NCBI RefSeq assembly: GCF_001307315.1
Contig: NZ_LGUC01000001.1
Location: forward strand, 868,001-932,000
Length of the DNA: 64,000 nucleotides
Reading direction: 5' to 3'
From: Halolamina pelagica
Lineage (GTDB): Archaea > Halobacteriota > Halobacteria > Halobacteriales > Haloferacaceae
A model generated the notes under the pieces. The model was not told the DNA's origin, searched no databases, and worked only from the letters and a program-made list of their open reading frames with translations. A program made the position numbers and the translations under genes. Position 1 is the stretch's first letter. Every line of letters begins with the position of its first letter. This document shows positions 1-7,644 of this stretch, one piece after another.

Positions 1-483
1 CTCGCGGGGTTTCTCGGCCTCCAGCGTCGCCCGCTTCGAGGCCAGCGCCGCGGTTCGCTGGAGGTGGTCGTCGTACTGGCTTCGGGTGCCGAGGCGCTCG
101 ACGGCGTCGAGGAGCTCGTTCTGGGAGAGCGGCTTGAGCACGTAGAGGTCGAACCCCATCTCGACGATGTCGAAGTCGGGTTCAACCGCGGTCACCATCC
201 CGACGCGGATGTCGAGTTCCCGCTCACGAATCGTCGCCAGCAGCTCCTCCCCGTGGCCGTCCGGGAGTCGTCGATCCAGGAGCGCGATGTCGTACGCCGC
301 GGATAGCCGGTCGGCGCCGTCGCCGACGCTGTTTGCGACGTCGACGTCGTACCCCGCCGACTCGACGGTGGTCTGGTAGAGGTCGGCCACGTCGGGCTCG
401 TCCTCGACGATCAACACCCGGTTCGTGTCTGCCCGCTCGTCGGTGCGACCTGTCTCCCCCGGATCGGGCCCCGCCTCGGTCAT
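1..483 (-). CDS. HalX-type response regulator (partial, C-terminus outside window)
   Basis: The reverse strand encodes 161 residues from an ATG at 483 and runs off the left edge. After about 24 acidic residues comes a receiver domain with strand VLIVEDEPDV (acidic pocket), the phospho-acceptor Asp in ALLDRRLPDG and the conserved Lys in YVLKPLS. The charged helical tail that follows (YDDHLQRTAALASKRATLE) fits the start of a HalX domain, the haloarchaeal output module. It presumably takes phosphate from a histidine kinase that is not in the window. It diverges from the KaiC-like gene. Receiver identity is clear; the HalX call is by family knowledge since the C-terminus is missing. Confidence 0.85.
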   Translation of the reverse strand, partial: MTEAGPDPGETGRTDERADTNRVLIVEDEPDVADLYQTTVESAGYDVDVANSVGDGADRLSAAYDIALLDRRLPDGHGEELLATIRERELDIRVGMVTAVEPDFDIVEMGFDLYVLKPLSQNELLDAVERLGTRSQYDDHLQRTAALASKRATLEAEKPRE

Positions 484-488
484 AGTGG

Positions 489-517
489 CAACAGTTCGGC
501 TGCCAACAGTTAACAGT
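489..517 (-). promoter_or_regulatory. Promoter/operator-like region with three ACTGTT copies upstream of the response regulator
   Basis: On the plus strand, CAACAGTT occurs at 489-496 and 504-511, followed by AACAGT at 512-517. Read toward the gene this is three ACTGTT words, the outermost containing GTTAACTG centred about 30 nt before the ATG, where the TATA box should be. A repeated word overlapping the TATA box suggests an operator. This is inference from sequence only. Confidence 0.4.
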
Positions 518-638
518 ACCGTCACGACCGCATCGTCCCCACGCAGTGCCGGATTCTCCGGCGTTTCCCGCTGTGACAGCGTGATTCGTCTGCTGCGTGT
601 CCCGCAACGAGCCGTCGGAACCGTGACAGACCCGGTGG

Positions 639-647
639 GCTTAATTC
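639..647 (+). promoter_or_regulatory. TATA-like box of the KaiC-like gene
   Basis: GCTTAATTC is centred about 32 nt before the ATG at 675. This AT-rich word stands out in GC-rich sequence and implies a very short or absent leader. Confidence 0.5.
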
Positions 648-674
648 CCTCCGCGACGCTACGTCACGCTATCC

Positions 675-1402
675 ATGGTCGACGTTACCGAGACCGGGGT
701 CGACGGTCTCGACGCGATTCTCAACGGCGGTATCGTCGATAACTCGACGGTGCTGGTCAGCGGCAACCCCGGGACCGGCAAGAGCATCTTCGGCATCCAG
801 TACCTCTACAACGGGGTGAGGGAGTTCGACGAACGAGGGATCTACATCTCTTTCGAGGAGAACGCCGAGGACATCCGGCAGGCCGCGGAGTCGGTCGGGT
901 TCGAGGAGTGGGGCGAACTAGTCGACAACGGCGACATCAAGGTGTACGACAAGTCGACGATGCTCCGGGAGGAGGACTTCAACACCGCGATCGACCGCCT
1001 CCTGCAGGACTTCGCCGGCACCACGTACGACCGGCTGGTGCTCGACTCCCTGACGATGTTCAGCCTCTTCTTCGACGACGAGACCGAGAACCGCACGTAC
1101 CTGCTGAAGTTCTCGGACATCCTCAAGAAGAACGGGCTCACCTCGCTGTTGATCAACGAACAGGGGGCGGTGTTCCCCGAAACCGAGATCGGCCTGGAGA
1201 ACTTCCTCACGGACGGCAACATCTACTTCATCCAGACGCCGACGGACAACGGCGTGAACCGCTACATCTGGGTCGCGAAGATGCGCAAACAGGACATCAA
1301 CACCGACATCTTCCCCATGGAGATCGGCGAGGGGGGATCACCGTCTACGAGCGGGCCGGCGGCTTCTCGATGATGGGCAGCGAGGAGCAGCCGGGGTTCT
1401 AG
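675..1402 (+). CDS. KaiC/RadA-like signalling ATPase (apparent frameshift near the end)
   Basis: A RecA-fold ATPase of about 242 residues once one base is restored. It opens with the GVDGLDAILNGGI motif typical of KaiC/RadA-like proteins, has a Walker A motif GNPGTGKS (Lys36) and a Walker B-like strand RLVLDSLTMF. There is one ATPase domain, unlike cyanobacterial KaiC with two. Family knowledge links such haloarchaeal proteins to signal transduction and to the archaellum-associated ArlH group, but function here is not shown. The frame breaks at the six-G run 1330-1335: as written it ends at 1373, whereas adding one G gives GEGGITVYERAGGFSMMG and a stop at 1402. It diverges from the response regulator and its stop codon overlaps that of the HTH gene. 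Confidence 0.85.
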
Positions 1403-1740
1403 CTCTGGCCCTGTGACATCCGGCGCCAGACCTCGTCGAGCTTGTTGGTCACGTCCGAGCGCTGCTCGAGTTCGACGCTGAGCTCCTCCCGAAAGTCGAT
1501 AGTGATCTCGTCGATGCAGCGACGGTACACCTTGATCCGGCGGTGCTCCTCAGAGAGCGGGCGGTCGTGGAGCTCCAGCAGGTCCGCATCGGTCAGCTCG
1601 TCGATGCGGCGGTAGCAGGTCGCAATCGGCACGTCGAGCTGGTCCGAGAGCTCCTGTGCGGATTTCGGCTCGCTCGCCGCGTCGAGGATCTCCGGGTTGT
1701 ACTTGTTCCCGAGCACCTCGAGGATCTCGTCCGAGGCCAT
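1399..1740 (-). CDS. Winged helix-turn-helix transcriptional regulator
   Basis: A 113-residue protein. The N-terminal half reads as a winged HTH: ILEVLGNKYNPEILDAASEPKSA is followed by the recognition-helix region SDQLDVPIATCYRRIDEL. The rest is a charged helical tail. This layout is common for ArsR-like haloarchaeal regulators of about this size. A TATA-like CGTTTTTGAAAC (complement of 1759-1772) lies about 26 nt upstream, so the mRNA is probably leaderless. Its stop overlaps the stop of the convergent KaiC-like gene on a shared CTAG. Its target is unknown; the neighbours suggest a role with the signalling genes. Confidence 0.75.
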   Translation of the reverse strand: MASDEILEVLGNKYNPEILDAASEPKSAQELSDQLDVPIATCYRRIDELTDADLLELHDRPLSEEHRRIKVYRRCIDEITIDFREELSVELEQRSDVTNKLDEVWRRMSQGQS

Positions 1741-1825
1741 TCGTTATCGCAGATGAGACGGTGTTTCAAAAACGTACCGCCACACGGAGTCGCTAGCGCC
1801 CGCCCAGAATCAATCGCGATACTGA

Positions 1826-2245
1826 CTACTCTTCGGTGATCGTCCGCTCCTTCTCGTCGAGTTCGCCGCGATAGAGCTTCGCGCCGTCCTGGGCGACCTG
1901 CCGGGCCAGCACGGCACACTTGATCCGCATCGGCGAGATCTCGACGCCGAGCATCTCGGTGATGTCGTCGGTGTCCATCGCCTGCAGCTCCTCGATGCTC
2001 TTGCCGGGGAGTTTCTTGGTGAGCAGCGACGCCGCCGCCTGCGAGATGGCGCAGCCGTCGCCGGTGAACGAAATCTCCTCGATCGTCTCGTCGTCGTCGG
2101 CCAGCTTCACGTCGACCTTGATCGTGTCCCCACAGGAGGGATTCTCTCCCACGTGCGAGAAGTCCGGGTCCGGCATCTCCCCGTAGTTGCGCGGATTCTT
2201 GTAGTGATCGAGGATCTGCTGCCGGTACATGTCCGAGCCACTCAT
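1826..2245 (-). CDS. Fe-S cluster assembly scaffold IscU/SufU
   Basis: A 139-residue protein of the NifU-N/IscU family. The three cluster ligands are Cys38 (ENPSCGD), Cys65 (TGDGCAIS) and Cys110 (RIKCAVL), with Asp40 next to the first as in working scaffolds. It would accept persulfide sulfur from SufS and assemble [Fe-S] clusters in the cytoplasm. The gene lies downstream of sufS on the same strand with a 75-nt gap. A CCTTTTCC box about 26 nt before its ATG suggests it also has its own promoter. SufU and IscU are hard to separate by eye; the SufS neighbour favours the SufU type. Confidence 0.9.
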   Translation of the reverse strand: MSGSDMYRQQILDHYKNPRNYGEMPDPDFSHVGENPSCGDTIKVDVKLADDDETIEEISFTGDGCAISQAAASLLTKKLPGKSIEELQAMDTDDITEMLGVEISPMRIKCAVLARQVAQDGAKLYRGELDEKERTITEE

Positions 2246-2320
2246 GCCTCGAAACAGGCGGTTTCGCCGGAAAAGGGTTCCGGGGGCGGCACCCGGGCCG
2301 ACGTGTTCGTCGACGGCGGC

Positions 2321-3595
2321 TCAGGCGAACAGTTGGCGGGCGGTGTCGACGGCGTCGATCAGTTCGTCGATCTCTTCGCGCGTGTTGTAGAGGTAGAACG
2401 AGGCGCGCGTCGACGCCGGGACGCCCAGCACGTCGTGCAGCGGCTGGGTACAGTGGTCGCCCGCGCGGACTGCGACCCCGTGGTCGTCGAGGATCGAGGA
2501 GAGGTCGTGAGCGTGGACGGAGTCGAGGTTGAACCCCACGAGCCCGCCGCGCTCCTCGCGGGGGCCGTAGATCTCGATGTCGTCGAACTCGGCCAGTCGG
2601 TCGTAGGCGTAGCGGGCGAGTTCGGACTCGTGCCGCTCGATCGCCGCCATCCCCACCTCCTCGAGATAGTCGATCGCCGCAGTGAGCCCGACCGCCTCCG
2701 CGATCGGCGGCGTGCCGGCCTCGAACTTCCAGGGCAGATCCTCCCACGTCGCGCCCTCGAACTCGACGCGGCGGATCATCGCGCCGCCGACGAGGAACGG
2801 CGGGAGCGCCTCCAAGAGCCGTTCCTTGCCGTAGAGCACGCCGATCCCCGTCGGGCCCAGCATCTTGTGGCCCGAGAAGGCGTAGAAGTCGGCGTCGATG
2901 GCGCCCACGTCGACCGGGCGGGTCGGCACCGCCTGCGCGCCGTCGACGAAGGAGAGCGCGTCGTGCTCGTGGGCGATCTCGGTGATCTCGGCGACGGGGT
3001 TGACCGTCCCGAGCGTGTTCGAGACGTGGACCGTGCTGACCATCGCGGTGTCGTCGTCGACTTTCGACCGGAGGTCGTCCATGTCGAGGTGCCCGTCCTC
3101 GTCGATCTCGACGTAGCGCACCTCCGCGCCCTGTTTTTCACAGAGCTGCTGCCACGTGACCAGCGAGGCGTGGTGCTCCATCTGCGTGGTGACGACGTTC
3201 TCGCCGGGCTCGAGTTCGGTCAGCCCCCACGTGTAGGCGACGAGGTTGAACGCCTCGGTGGTGTTCTTGGTGAAGACGATCTCCTCGCGGCCGTCGGCGC
3301 CGACGAACGCGGCGACCCGGTCGTGGGCCTCCTCGTAAGCGACGGAGGCCTCCTGGCTCAGGCTGTGGATGCCGCGGTGGACGTTCGAGTTGTACTCGTA
3401 GTAGTACTCGGTCATCGCCTCGACGACCTGCCGCGGCGTGTGGCTGGTCGCGGCGTTGTCGAGGTAGTACAGCGGCGTGTCGTCGGTCTCGTCCGGGCCG
3501 GGGGCGGTCACGTCGCCGCCGATCTGCCGGTCGAGGATCGGGAAATCCTCCCGGATGGCCTCCACGTCGAGGCCGGTCGCGTCGGATACAGTCAT
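2321..3595 (-). CDS. sufS: Cysteine desulfurase SufS
   Basis: A 424-residue PLP enzyme that takes sulfur from cysteine for Fe-S assembly. The PLP-binding lysine is Lys244 in SGHKML, and the persulfide cysteine is Cys382 in AGDHCTQP, the group II (SufS/CsdA) pattern. Further family marks are YLDNAATSHTP near residue 44 and HRGIHSLS near 73. I start at the ATG at 3595; the upstream ATG at 3625 only adds MLVLQPLPSI, which is not family-like. The partner scaffold gene follows 75 nt downstream. A Fe-S lipoprotein gene lies divergently upstream. Confidence 0.95.
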   Translation of the reverse strand: MTVSDATGLDVEAIREDFPILDRQIGGDVTAPGPDETDDTPLYYLDNAATSHTPRQVVEAMTEYYYEYNSNVHRGIHSLSQEASVAYEEAHDRVAAFVGADGREEIVFTKNTTEAFNLVAYTWGLTELEPGENVVTTQMEHHASLVTWQQLCEKQGAEVRYVEIDEDGHLDMDDLRSKVDDDTAMVSTVHVSNTLGTVNPVAEITEIAHEHDALSFVDGAQAVPTRPVDVGAIDADFYAFSGHKMLGPTGIGVLYGKERLLEALPPFLVGGAMIRRVEFEGATWEDLPWKFEAGTPPIAEAVGLTAAIDYLEEVGMAAIERHESELARYAYDRLAEFDDIEIYGPREERGGLVGFNLDSVHAHDLSSILDDHGVAVRAGDHCTQPLHDVLGVPASTRASFYLYNTREEIDELIDAVDTARQLFA

Positions 3596-3754
3596 TATCG
3601 AAGGGAGGGGCTGGAGAACCAACACCCCTTCGGTAGGGGTGGAGACGCTGGCGACCCGACCAGATCAGCGCTCAGACGGCGATTCGAGGCAGAGACGCTA
3701 GCTCACCACAGCAACAGTGCAGAATTCATCGACGACCGGGGCTCAGAAAGCTCC

Positions 3755-3762
3755 GCTTAACA
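3755..3762 (+). promoter_or_regulatory. TATA-like box of the double-HiPIP lipoprotein gene
   Basis: GCTTAACA lies about 34 nt before the ATG at 3792 in the 196-nt gap to sufS. It favours the upstream start over the ATG at 3837. Confidence 0.4.
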
Positions 3763-3791
3763 ATCCGGGACTGGTTCGAAACTCGATCGAT

Positions 3792-4630
3792 ATGTCACGA
3801 CGGGGTTCGTTGGGCGACGGAGAATCGAGCTACGACATGTGGGAGCGCCGGCACTACCTCGTCGCTACCGTCGGGTTAGCGGCGCTGAGTGGGTGTGGGG
3901 CGGCCCAGACGACCAGGCCGGGACGACGGAAACGACGGGGGAGCCAACAGAGACAGAAGAGCCAGCGGAGACCGAAGAGCCAACCGAGACGGAGGAGGAC
4001 GGGGATGCGGAGGAACGCCCGGAAGGCGTCTCCGAAGAGGAGTTCGAGAACGGACCCGTTCCCGAGGTGTACCTGTCGGCGACCTCGCTCGGGAACGAGC
4101 AACGCGATCCGGACAACTTGAACGCGAAAGCCGACGTCGGGTTCGCCGAGTACGAGGAGGCACGGGAGAACGACGCCCACCAACCGGGGACCTGCTGTGC
4201 GAACTGCGGCGACTTCATCCCGGACAAGAACGGCGACGCGTTCGGCGCGTGCGCGGAGGTCGACGGCTACATCGACGGGGCGGACTGGTGTACGATCTAC
4301 GAATCGCTGCCAGAGCCCGAAGTGCCCGAAGGGATGTCCGAATCCGACCTCCCGACCGCCGAGGTCCCCGAAGAGTACCGGACCGCGGATTCACAGACCG
4401 GCGAAACACGCGACCCCGAGAACCTCCAGACCCAGGCGGACGTTCGGCTCATGGAGTCCGTCGACGCCATCGCGGACGGACTCGCCCAGCCCGGCCAGTC
4501 CTGCGGCAACTGTGCGGAGTACATCCCGGACAAGAACGGCGACGGCTGGGGCGCCTGTGCAAAGGTCGAAGGGTACGTCGCGACCGAAGACTGGTGTGTG
4601 GTCTGGGAACACGTCACCGCCGAACTCTGA
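3792..4630 (+). CDS. Tat lipoprotein with two HiPIP-like [4Fe-4S] domains (apparent frameshift)
   Basis: About 279 residues once one base is restored near 3897-3900. The N-terminus has a twin-arginine motif in WERRHYLV, a hydrophobic stretch and the lipobox LSGC, so it should be Tat-exported and lipid-anchored. A Thr/Glu-rich linker follows. Two homologous domains then each carry CxxC, 14 residues, Cys, 12 residues, Cys: domain 1 CANC, GAC, DWCTIY; domain 2 CGNC, GAC, DWCVVW. Both share IPDKNGD. The closing W-C-x2-aromatic resembles the HiPIP signature. HiPIPs are extracytoplasmic electron carriers. As written, the signal peptide and the domains are in different frames; one extra G in the GGGG run joins them. 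Divergent from sufS. Confidence 0.75.
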
Positions 4631-4686
4631 TCACCCCGCTCGTCGTGACGGCGACCAGGAGGCAGTGGCGGTCGGTCGGGGACGGG

Positions 4687-4989
4687 CTACTGGATCTGCA
4701 GCAACTGCGCGTGCCGGGTCTCGCCGATCTCCAACACGGCCCCTTCGTCGATGATCCCGGCCTCGACGGCGACGCCGACACACTCCTCGCCGACCAGGTT
4801 GGCCACCGACGCGCGCCGCAGGCCGTCGATCACAGCGTCGGCGTCGGCGTCGACGGCGCTCTCGCCGGCGTAGAACGACTCCGAGACGGTGATGGAGACC
4901 TGCCCGTTCTCGAACGTCTGCCCCACCAGGTCGGCGTCACAGACCGAGACAAGCAGGCCGCGTTCGGTCTCTCGTTCGCGGAGCAGCAT
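4687..4989 (-). CDS. DUF424 domain protein
   Basis: A 100-residue protein starting MLLRERETERGLLVSVCDADLVG, which I recognise as archaeal DUF424. The family is small, widespread in archaea and of unknown function. It is coupled to the TPR gene: the TPR stop TGA and this ATG share one base at 4989, so the two are probably translated from one mRNA. No signal peptide or membrane segment. Confidence 0.8.
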   Translation of the reverse strand: MLLRERETERGLLVSVCDADLVGQTFENGQVSITVSESFYAGESAVDADADAVIDGLRRASVANLVGEECVGVAVEAGIIDEGAVLEIGETRHAQLLQIQ

Positions 4990-5732
4990 CAGTGCTGATC
5001 GATCATCTCCTGCTCGGCCGCCTCGCGGAGCTCCTCGGCGCGCTGGCGGACTTCTTCGGCCTCCTCCTCGCGGCCGACCTCCTCGAGGGCGCGGACCTTC
5101 TCCTCGAGTACTTCGGGGTTGGACATCCCGAGGCGTTGGGCGTTCTCGAAGCAGTCGACGGCGTCCTCGGCGAGCCCGCGTTCGAGCATGAAGAAGCCGC
5201 GGTTGTACCAGGCTTGCGCGAACCGCGGGTCGATCTCGACGGCGTTCTCGGCGTGGCGCAGCGCCTCCTCGCTCTGGCCGAACTCCCAGAGCGCGTAGGC
5301 GAGGTTCGTCTCCGCGGTCGCGGCGTGCTCGGAGTCGTCGTCGATGTCGATCGCCTCCTTGTACGCGCCGATCGCCGCGTCGTACTCCTCGAGTTCGGCG
5401 TGGGCGGCGCCCTTGTTCACCCAGGCCTCCTGCTCCGTGCGCGGGTCCTCGGCGAACTTGGCGGCGCGCTCGAACGTTTCGGTCGCCTCCTCGAAGCGGT
5501 TGATCTTCGTGTAGGAGACGCCGACGTCGATGAGCTGGTCGGTGTCCACCTCGTCTTTCGGGATGTTTCGCTCGTCGAGCAGGTCCGACAGCACCCTGCT
5601 GTCCACGGGGTCGACCTGGTCGGGGTCGACTTTCAGTTCGGGCGGGTCGATGTCGAACTCCTCGAACTCGTCGGGGAGTCCCTGCCCCTCCGAGAACTGG
5701 TGGTCTCGGTCCTCACGGGGGTTATCAGTCAT
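4989..5732 (-). CDS. TPR repeat protein
   Basis: A 247-residue acidic, all-helical protein with at least three tetratricopeptide repeats: INRFEEATETFERAAKF, LEEYDAAIGAYKEAI, and FGQSEEALRHAENAVEIDP followed by AWYNRGFFMLERGLAEDAV. TPRs mediate protein-protein contacts; no catalytic domain is present. I start at the ATG at 5732 (MTDNPRED), because the extension to 5912 would run through the divergent gene. It overlaps the DUF424 gene by one base. The partner is unknown. Confidence 0.85.
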   Translation of the reverse strand: MTDNPREDRDHQFSEGQGLPDEFEEFDIDPPELKVDPDQVDPVDSRVLSDLLDERNIPKDEVDTDQLIDVGVSYTKINRFEEATETFERAAKFAEDPRTEQEAWVNKGAAHAELEEYDAAIGAYKEAIDIDDDSEHAATAETNLAYALWEFGQSEEALRHAENAVEIDPRFAQAWYNRGFFMLERGLAEDAVDCFENAQRLGMSNPEVLEEKVRALEEVGREEEAEEVRQRAEELREAAEQEMIDQH

Positions 5733-5783
5733 TACCCGCGATTCGTCGTCGTCGGGGGTAAGGGTTACGCGTCCGGCCCCAAC

Positions 5784-5790
5784 GCTTAGT
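5784..5790 (+). promoter_or_regulatory. TATA-like box of thpR
   Basis: GCTTAGT is centred 28 nt before the ATG at 5815, consistent with a leaderless mRNA. Confidence 0.45.
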
Positions 5791-5814
5791 CGCCGCGGGC
5801 GCGTGTCGCCGCGT

Positions 5815-6393
5815 ATGCGCCTCTTTTTCGCCATCGACCTGCCCGAAGCACTCCACGAGCCGATCGCCGCGGTCCAGGCCGATCTCGCCGACGCCGCGGG
5901 GCTCAGCTTCACCGACCCCGCACAGGCCCACCTGACGATGAAGTTCCTCGGGGAGACGCCGACCGCGGCGGCGGCAGACGGCGACGAGCCGAGCGTCGAC
6001 GACGCGAAACTCGCCGGCGCGGCCGCGGTCGACGCGGCCGATCAGGGTCCGTTCGAAGTCGAGGTCGGGGGACTCGGCGCGTTCCCTTCGACGGAGTACA
6101 TCTCGGTGGTCTGGGCCGGCGTCGACGACGGCGCGGCCGCGCTCCGCGACCTCGCCGGCGCACTCGAGGCGGCGACCACCGATCGCGGCTTCGCCGCGGC
6201 GGACAACGAGTTCACGCCACACGTCACGCTCGCCCGGATGAACGACGCCCGTGGGAAGGATCTCGTCCAGGACCGCCTCCGGAACGCCGACCCGACTGTC
6301 GGCCGCTTCACCGCCGAGGAGCTCCGATTGACACGCTCGATCCGCCGCGAGGACGGCGCCGAACACGAGACCGTCGCGCGGTTCCCGCTCTGA
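5815..6393 (+). CDS. thpR: RNA 2',3'-cyclic phosphodiesterase
   Basis: A 192-residue member of the 2H phosphoesterase superfamily (ThpR/LigT). It starts MRLFFAIDLP, the family N-terminus. The two catalytic HxT motifs are visible: HLTM at His39 and HVTL near residue 139. The enzyme opens 2',3'-cyclic phosphates on RNA and is placed near tRNA processing. Length matches the family, with a small acidic insertion (PTAAAADGDEPSVDD) after the first motif. Divergent from the TPR gene. Confidence 0.9.
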   Translation: MRLFFAIDLPEALHEPIAAVQADLADAAGLSFTDPAQAHLTMKFLGETPTAAAADGDEPSVDDAKLAGAAAVDAADQGPFEVEVGGLGAFPSTEYISVVWAGVDDGAAALRDLAGALEAATTDRGFAAADNEFTPHVTLARMNDARGKDLVQDRLRNADPTVGRFTAEELRLTRSIRREDGAEHETVARFPL

Positions 6394-6479
6394 TTCCCCG
6401 GGATCGGCCGACAGCGGGCCGTGCGCTGTTCTGTCCTTCCGCACGCAACAGTTATCTCTACTGACAGCGGAGAGTGGGT

Positions 6480-6758
6480 ATGGAACGCAGCCAGATTCAG
6501 CAGTACGTGGGCGGCCGAACCGTCGACGCCGACATCGCGACCGAGCAGCTCCGCGCCCGGTTTGCGGCGCTTCGGGCCCGTGCCGCCGAGAGCGAGGAGG
6601 CCGCGGCGGCGCGCCACCAGCTCGCCGAGCGAACGCTCGACCTGACCGAGGAGTACTTCCCCGCGGAGGTGGCGGCGCGGCGTCGCCGCGTCGCGGCTGC
6701 GGGCTTTGCGGCGGGCGTCGCCGTCGGCGCCGTGGCCGGCGCGGCCATCCGGCGATAA
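6480..6758 (+). CDS. Small membrane-anchored protein, unknown function
   Basis: A 92-residue protein I do not recognise. Residues 1-65 form an Arg/Ala/Glu-rich amphipathic helix; the C-terminus is one hydrophobic, glycine-spaced segment (AAGFAAGVAVGAVAGAA) ending in RR, a likely tail anchor. The ATG at 6480 is preferred over the in-frame GTG at 6474 because a TTATCT box lies about 26 nt before it. A T-rich stretch about 40 nt after the stop may end transcription. Confidence 0.65.
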   Translation: MERSQIQQYVGGRTVDADIATEQLRARFAALRARAAESEEAAAARHQLAERTLDLTEEYFPAEVAARRRRVAAAGFAAGVAVGAVAGAAIRR

Positions 6759-6788
6759 TCTCCGCGCAGTACACTCCGCGGGCGGAAA

Positions 6789-6803
6789 CGCTCGGGTTTT
6801 TGG
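6789..6803 (+). terminator. Possible T-run terminator
   Basis: A five-T run at 6797-6801 follows the small membrane protein gene and precedes the convergent NRDE gene. T-runs end transcription in archaea; there is no strong hairpin. Confidence 0.35.
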
Positions 6804-6809
6804 GTCCTC

Positions 6810-7589
6810 TCAGTCCGTGCGGTCGAGCGTCGCGTCGACGGCGTCGAAGGGAGTCTCACAGGGCGGCCCATCCGCGAACTCGAACCGGACATCGCCGACG
6901 GCAGCCCCGTCGTCGTCAGCACCGGCGCCGATCCCGATGAGCGACGAGGAGACCGTGCCGTAGCCGTTCTCGTGGACGCAGACGCCGAACTCGTGGTCGC
7001 CGAGTACGCCCGCAGCGCGGTCGAGCCACGCGTCGCTCGACTCGTCGGGCTCGGGCAGTAGCGCGGTTCGAACCGCGGCGGCGTCCGTGGCCTGTTCCTG
7101 CCCGCGTTCGGCGGCCGACGCGGGGATCGCCGGCGCGTCGCTGGCGCCGACGTTGACGACGACGTGGACGCCCGGCTCCAGCTGGCGGACCAGCAGGCGG
7201 CCGTCCCACTCCAGCAGGAACGCGGCGGTCTCGTCGGCGAGCACGAGGTTGAACCCCGCGTACTCGTTCTCCTCGACGGCGTCTTCGACCAGCCGGACCG
7301 CCGCCTCCGCGGACGGCTCCCGCAGCGCGTCGCGCACGAGCAGGCCCCGCGAGCGCTCGCCCGCGAGGTCGGCGTCGGTCCAGCGGTTGGTCACGCCCAC
7401 GAACAGCCCCGACTCGTTGTACCCCTGCCACGTGCCGCCGGCTTTCGCGTCCCGCGGGGCGACGACGGCGGGGGATTCTTCGATCAGCGCCGGCGGCTCG
7501 GAGGGGCGGTCTCGCTGCTCGTCACGGTTCGCCGCGACGACGACGGGCGCGTCCTCGAACACCTGCCAGGCGAGCGTCAGCGTGCACAC
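6810..7589 (-). CDS. NRDE family protein
   Basis: A 259-residue protein with the name-giving NRDE motif at residues 21-24 and the conserved start MCTLT with Cys2. The block GGTWQGYNESGLFVGVTNR is also typical. The family is related to N-terminal nucleophile hydrolases and to human TANGO2, linked to heme or acyl-CoA handling, but the haloarchaeal function is not known. No signal peptide. It diverges from coaBC and seems to share its TATA box with it. Confidence 0.8.
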   Translation of the reverse strand: MCTLTLAWQVFEDAPVVVAANRDEQRDRPSEPPALIEESPAVVAPRDAKAGGTWQGYNESGLFVGVTNRWTDADLAGERSRGLLVRDALREPSAEAAVRLVEDAVEENEYAGFNLVLADETAAFLLEWDGRLLVRQLEPGVHVVVNVGASDAPAIPASAAERGQEQATDAAAVRTALLPEPDESSDAWLDRAAGVLGDHEFGVCVHENGYGTVSSSLIGIGAGADDDGAAVGDVRFEFADGPPCETPFDAVDATLDRTD

Positions 7590-7612
7590 GGGGTCGGGTA
7601 GGTGCGGCGGGT

Positions 7613-7619
7613 GTTTAAG
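7613..7619. promoter_or_regulatory. Shared TATA box for divergent NRDE and coaBC genes
   Basis: GTTTAAG lies in the 55-nt gap between two divergent starts. Its centre is about 28 nt from each ATG (7589 on the minus strand, 7645 on the plus strand), and it contains the self-complementary core TTAA. Both genes look leaderless, so a single TATA element could serve both directions. Confidence 0.55.
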
Positions 7620-7644
7620 CCCGCGGCGTTCGATCGGTCAGTCG

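Noticed and set aside
2153..3760. A 535-residue plus-strand frame opposite sufS
   Set aside because: It is the antisense of sufS with Val/Arg/Asp-rich composition typical of GC-rich shadow frames and no domain.
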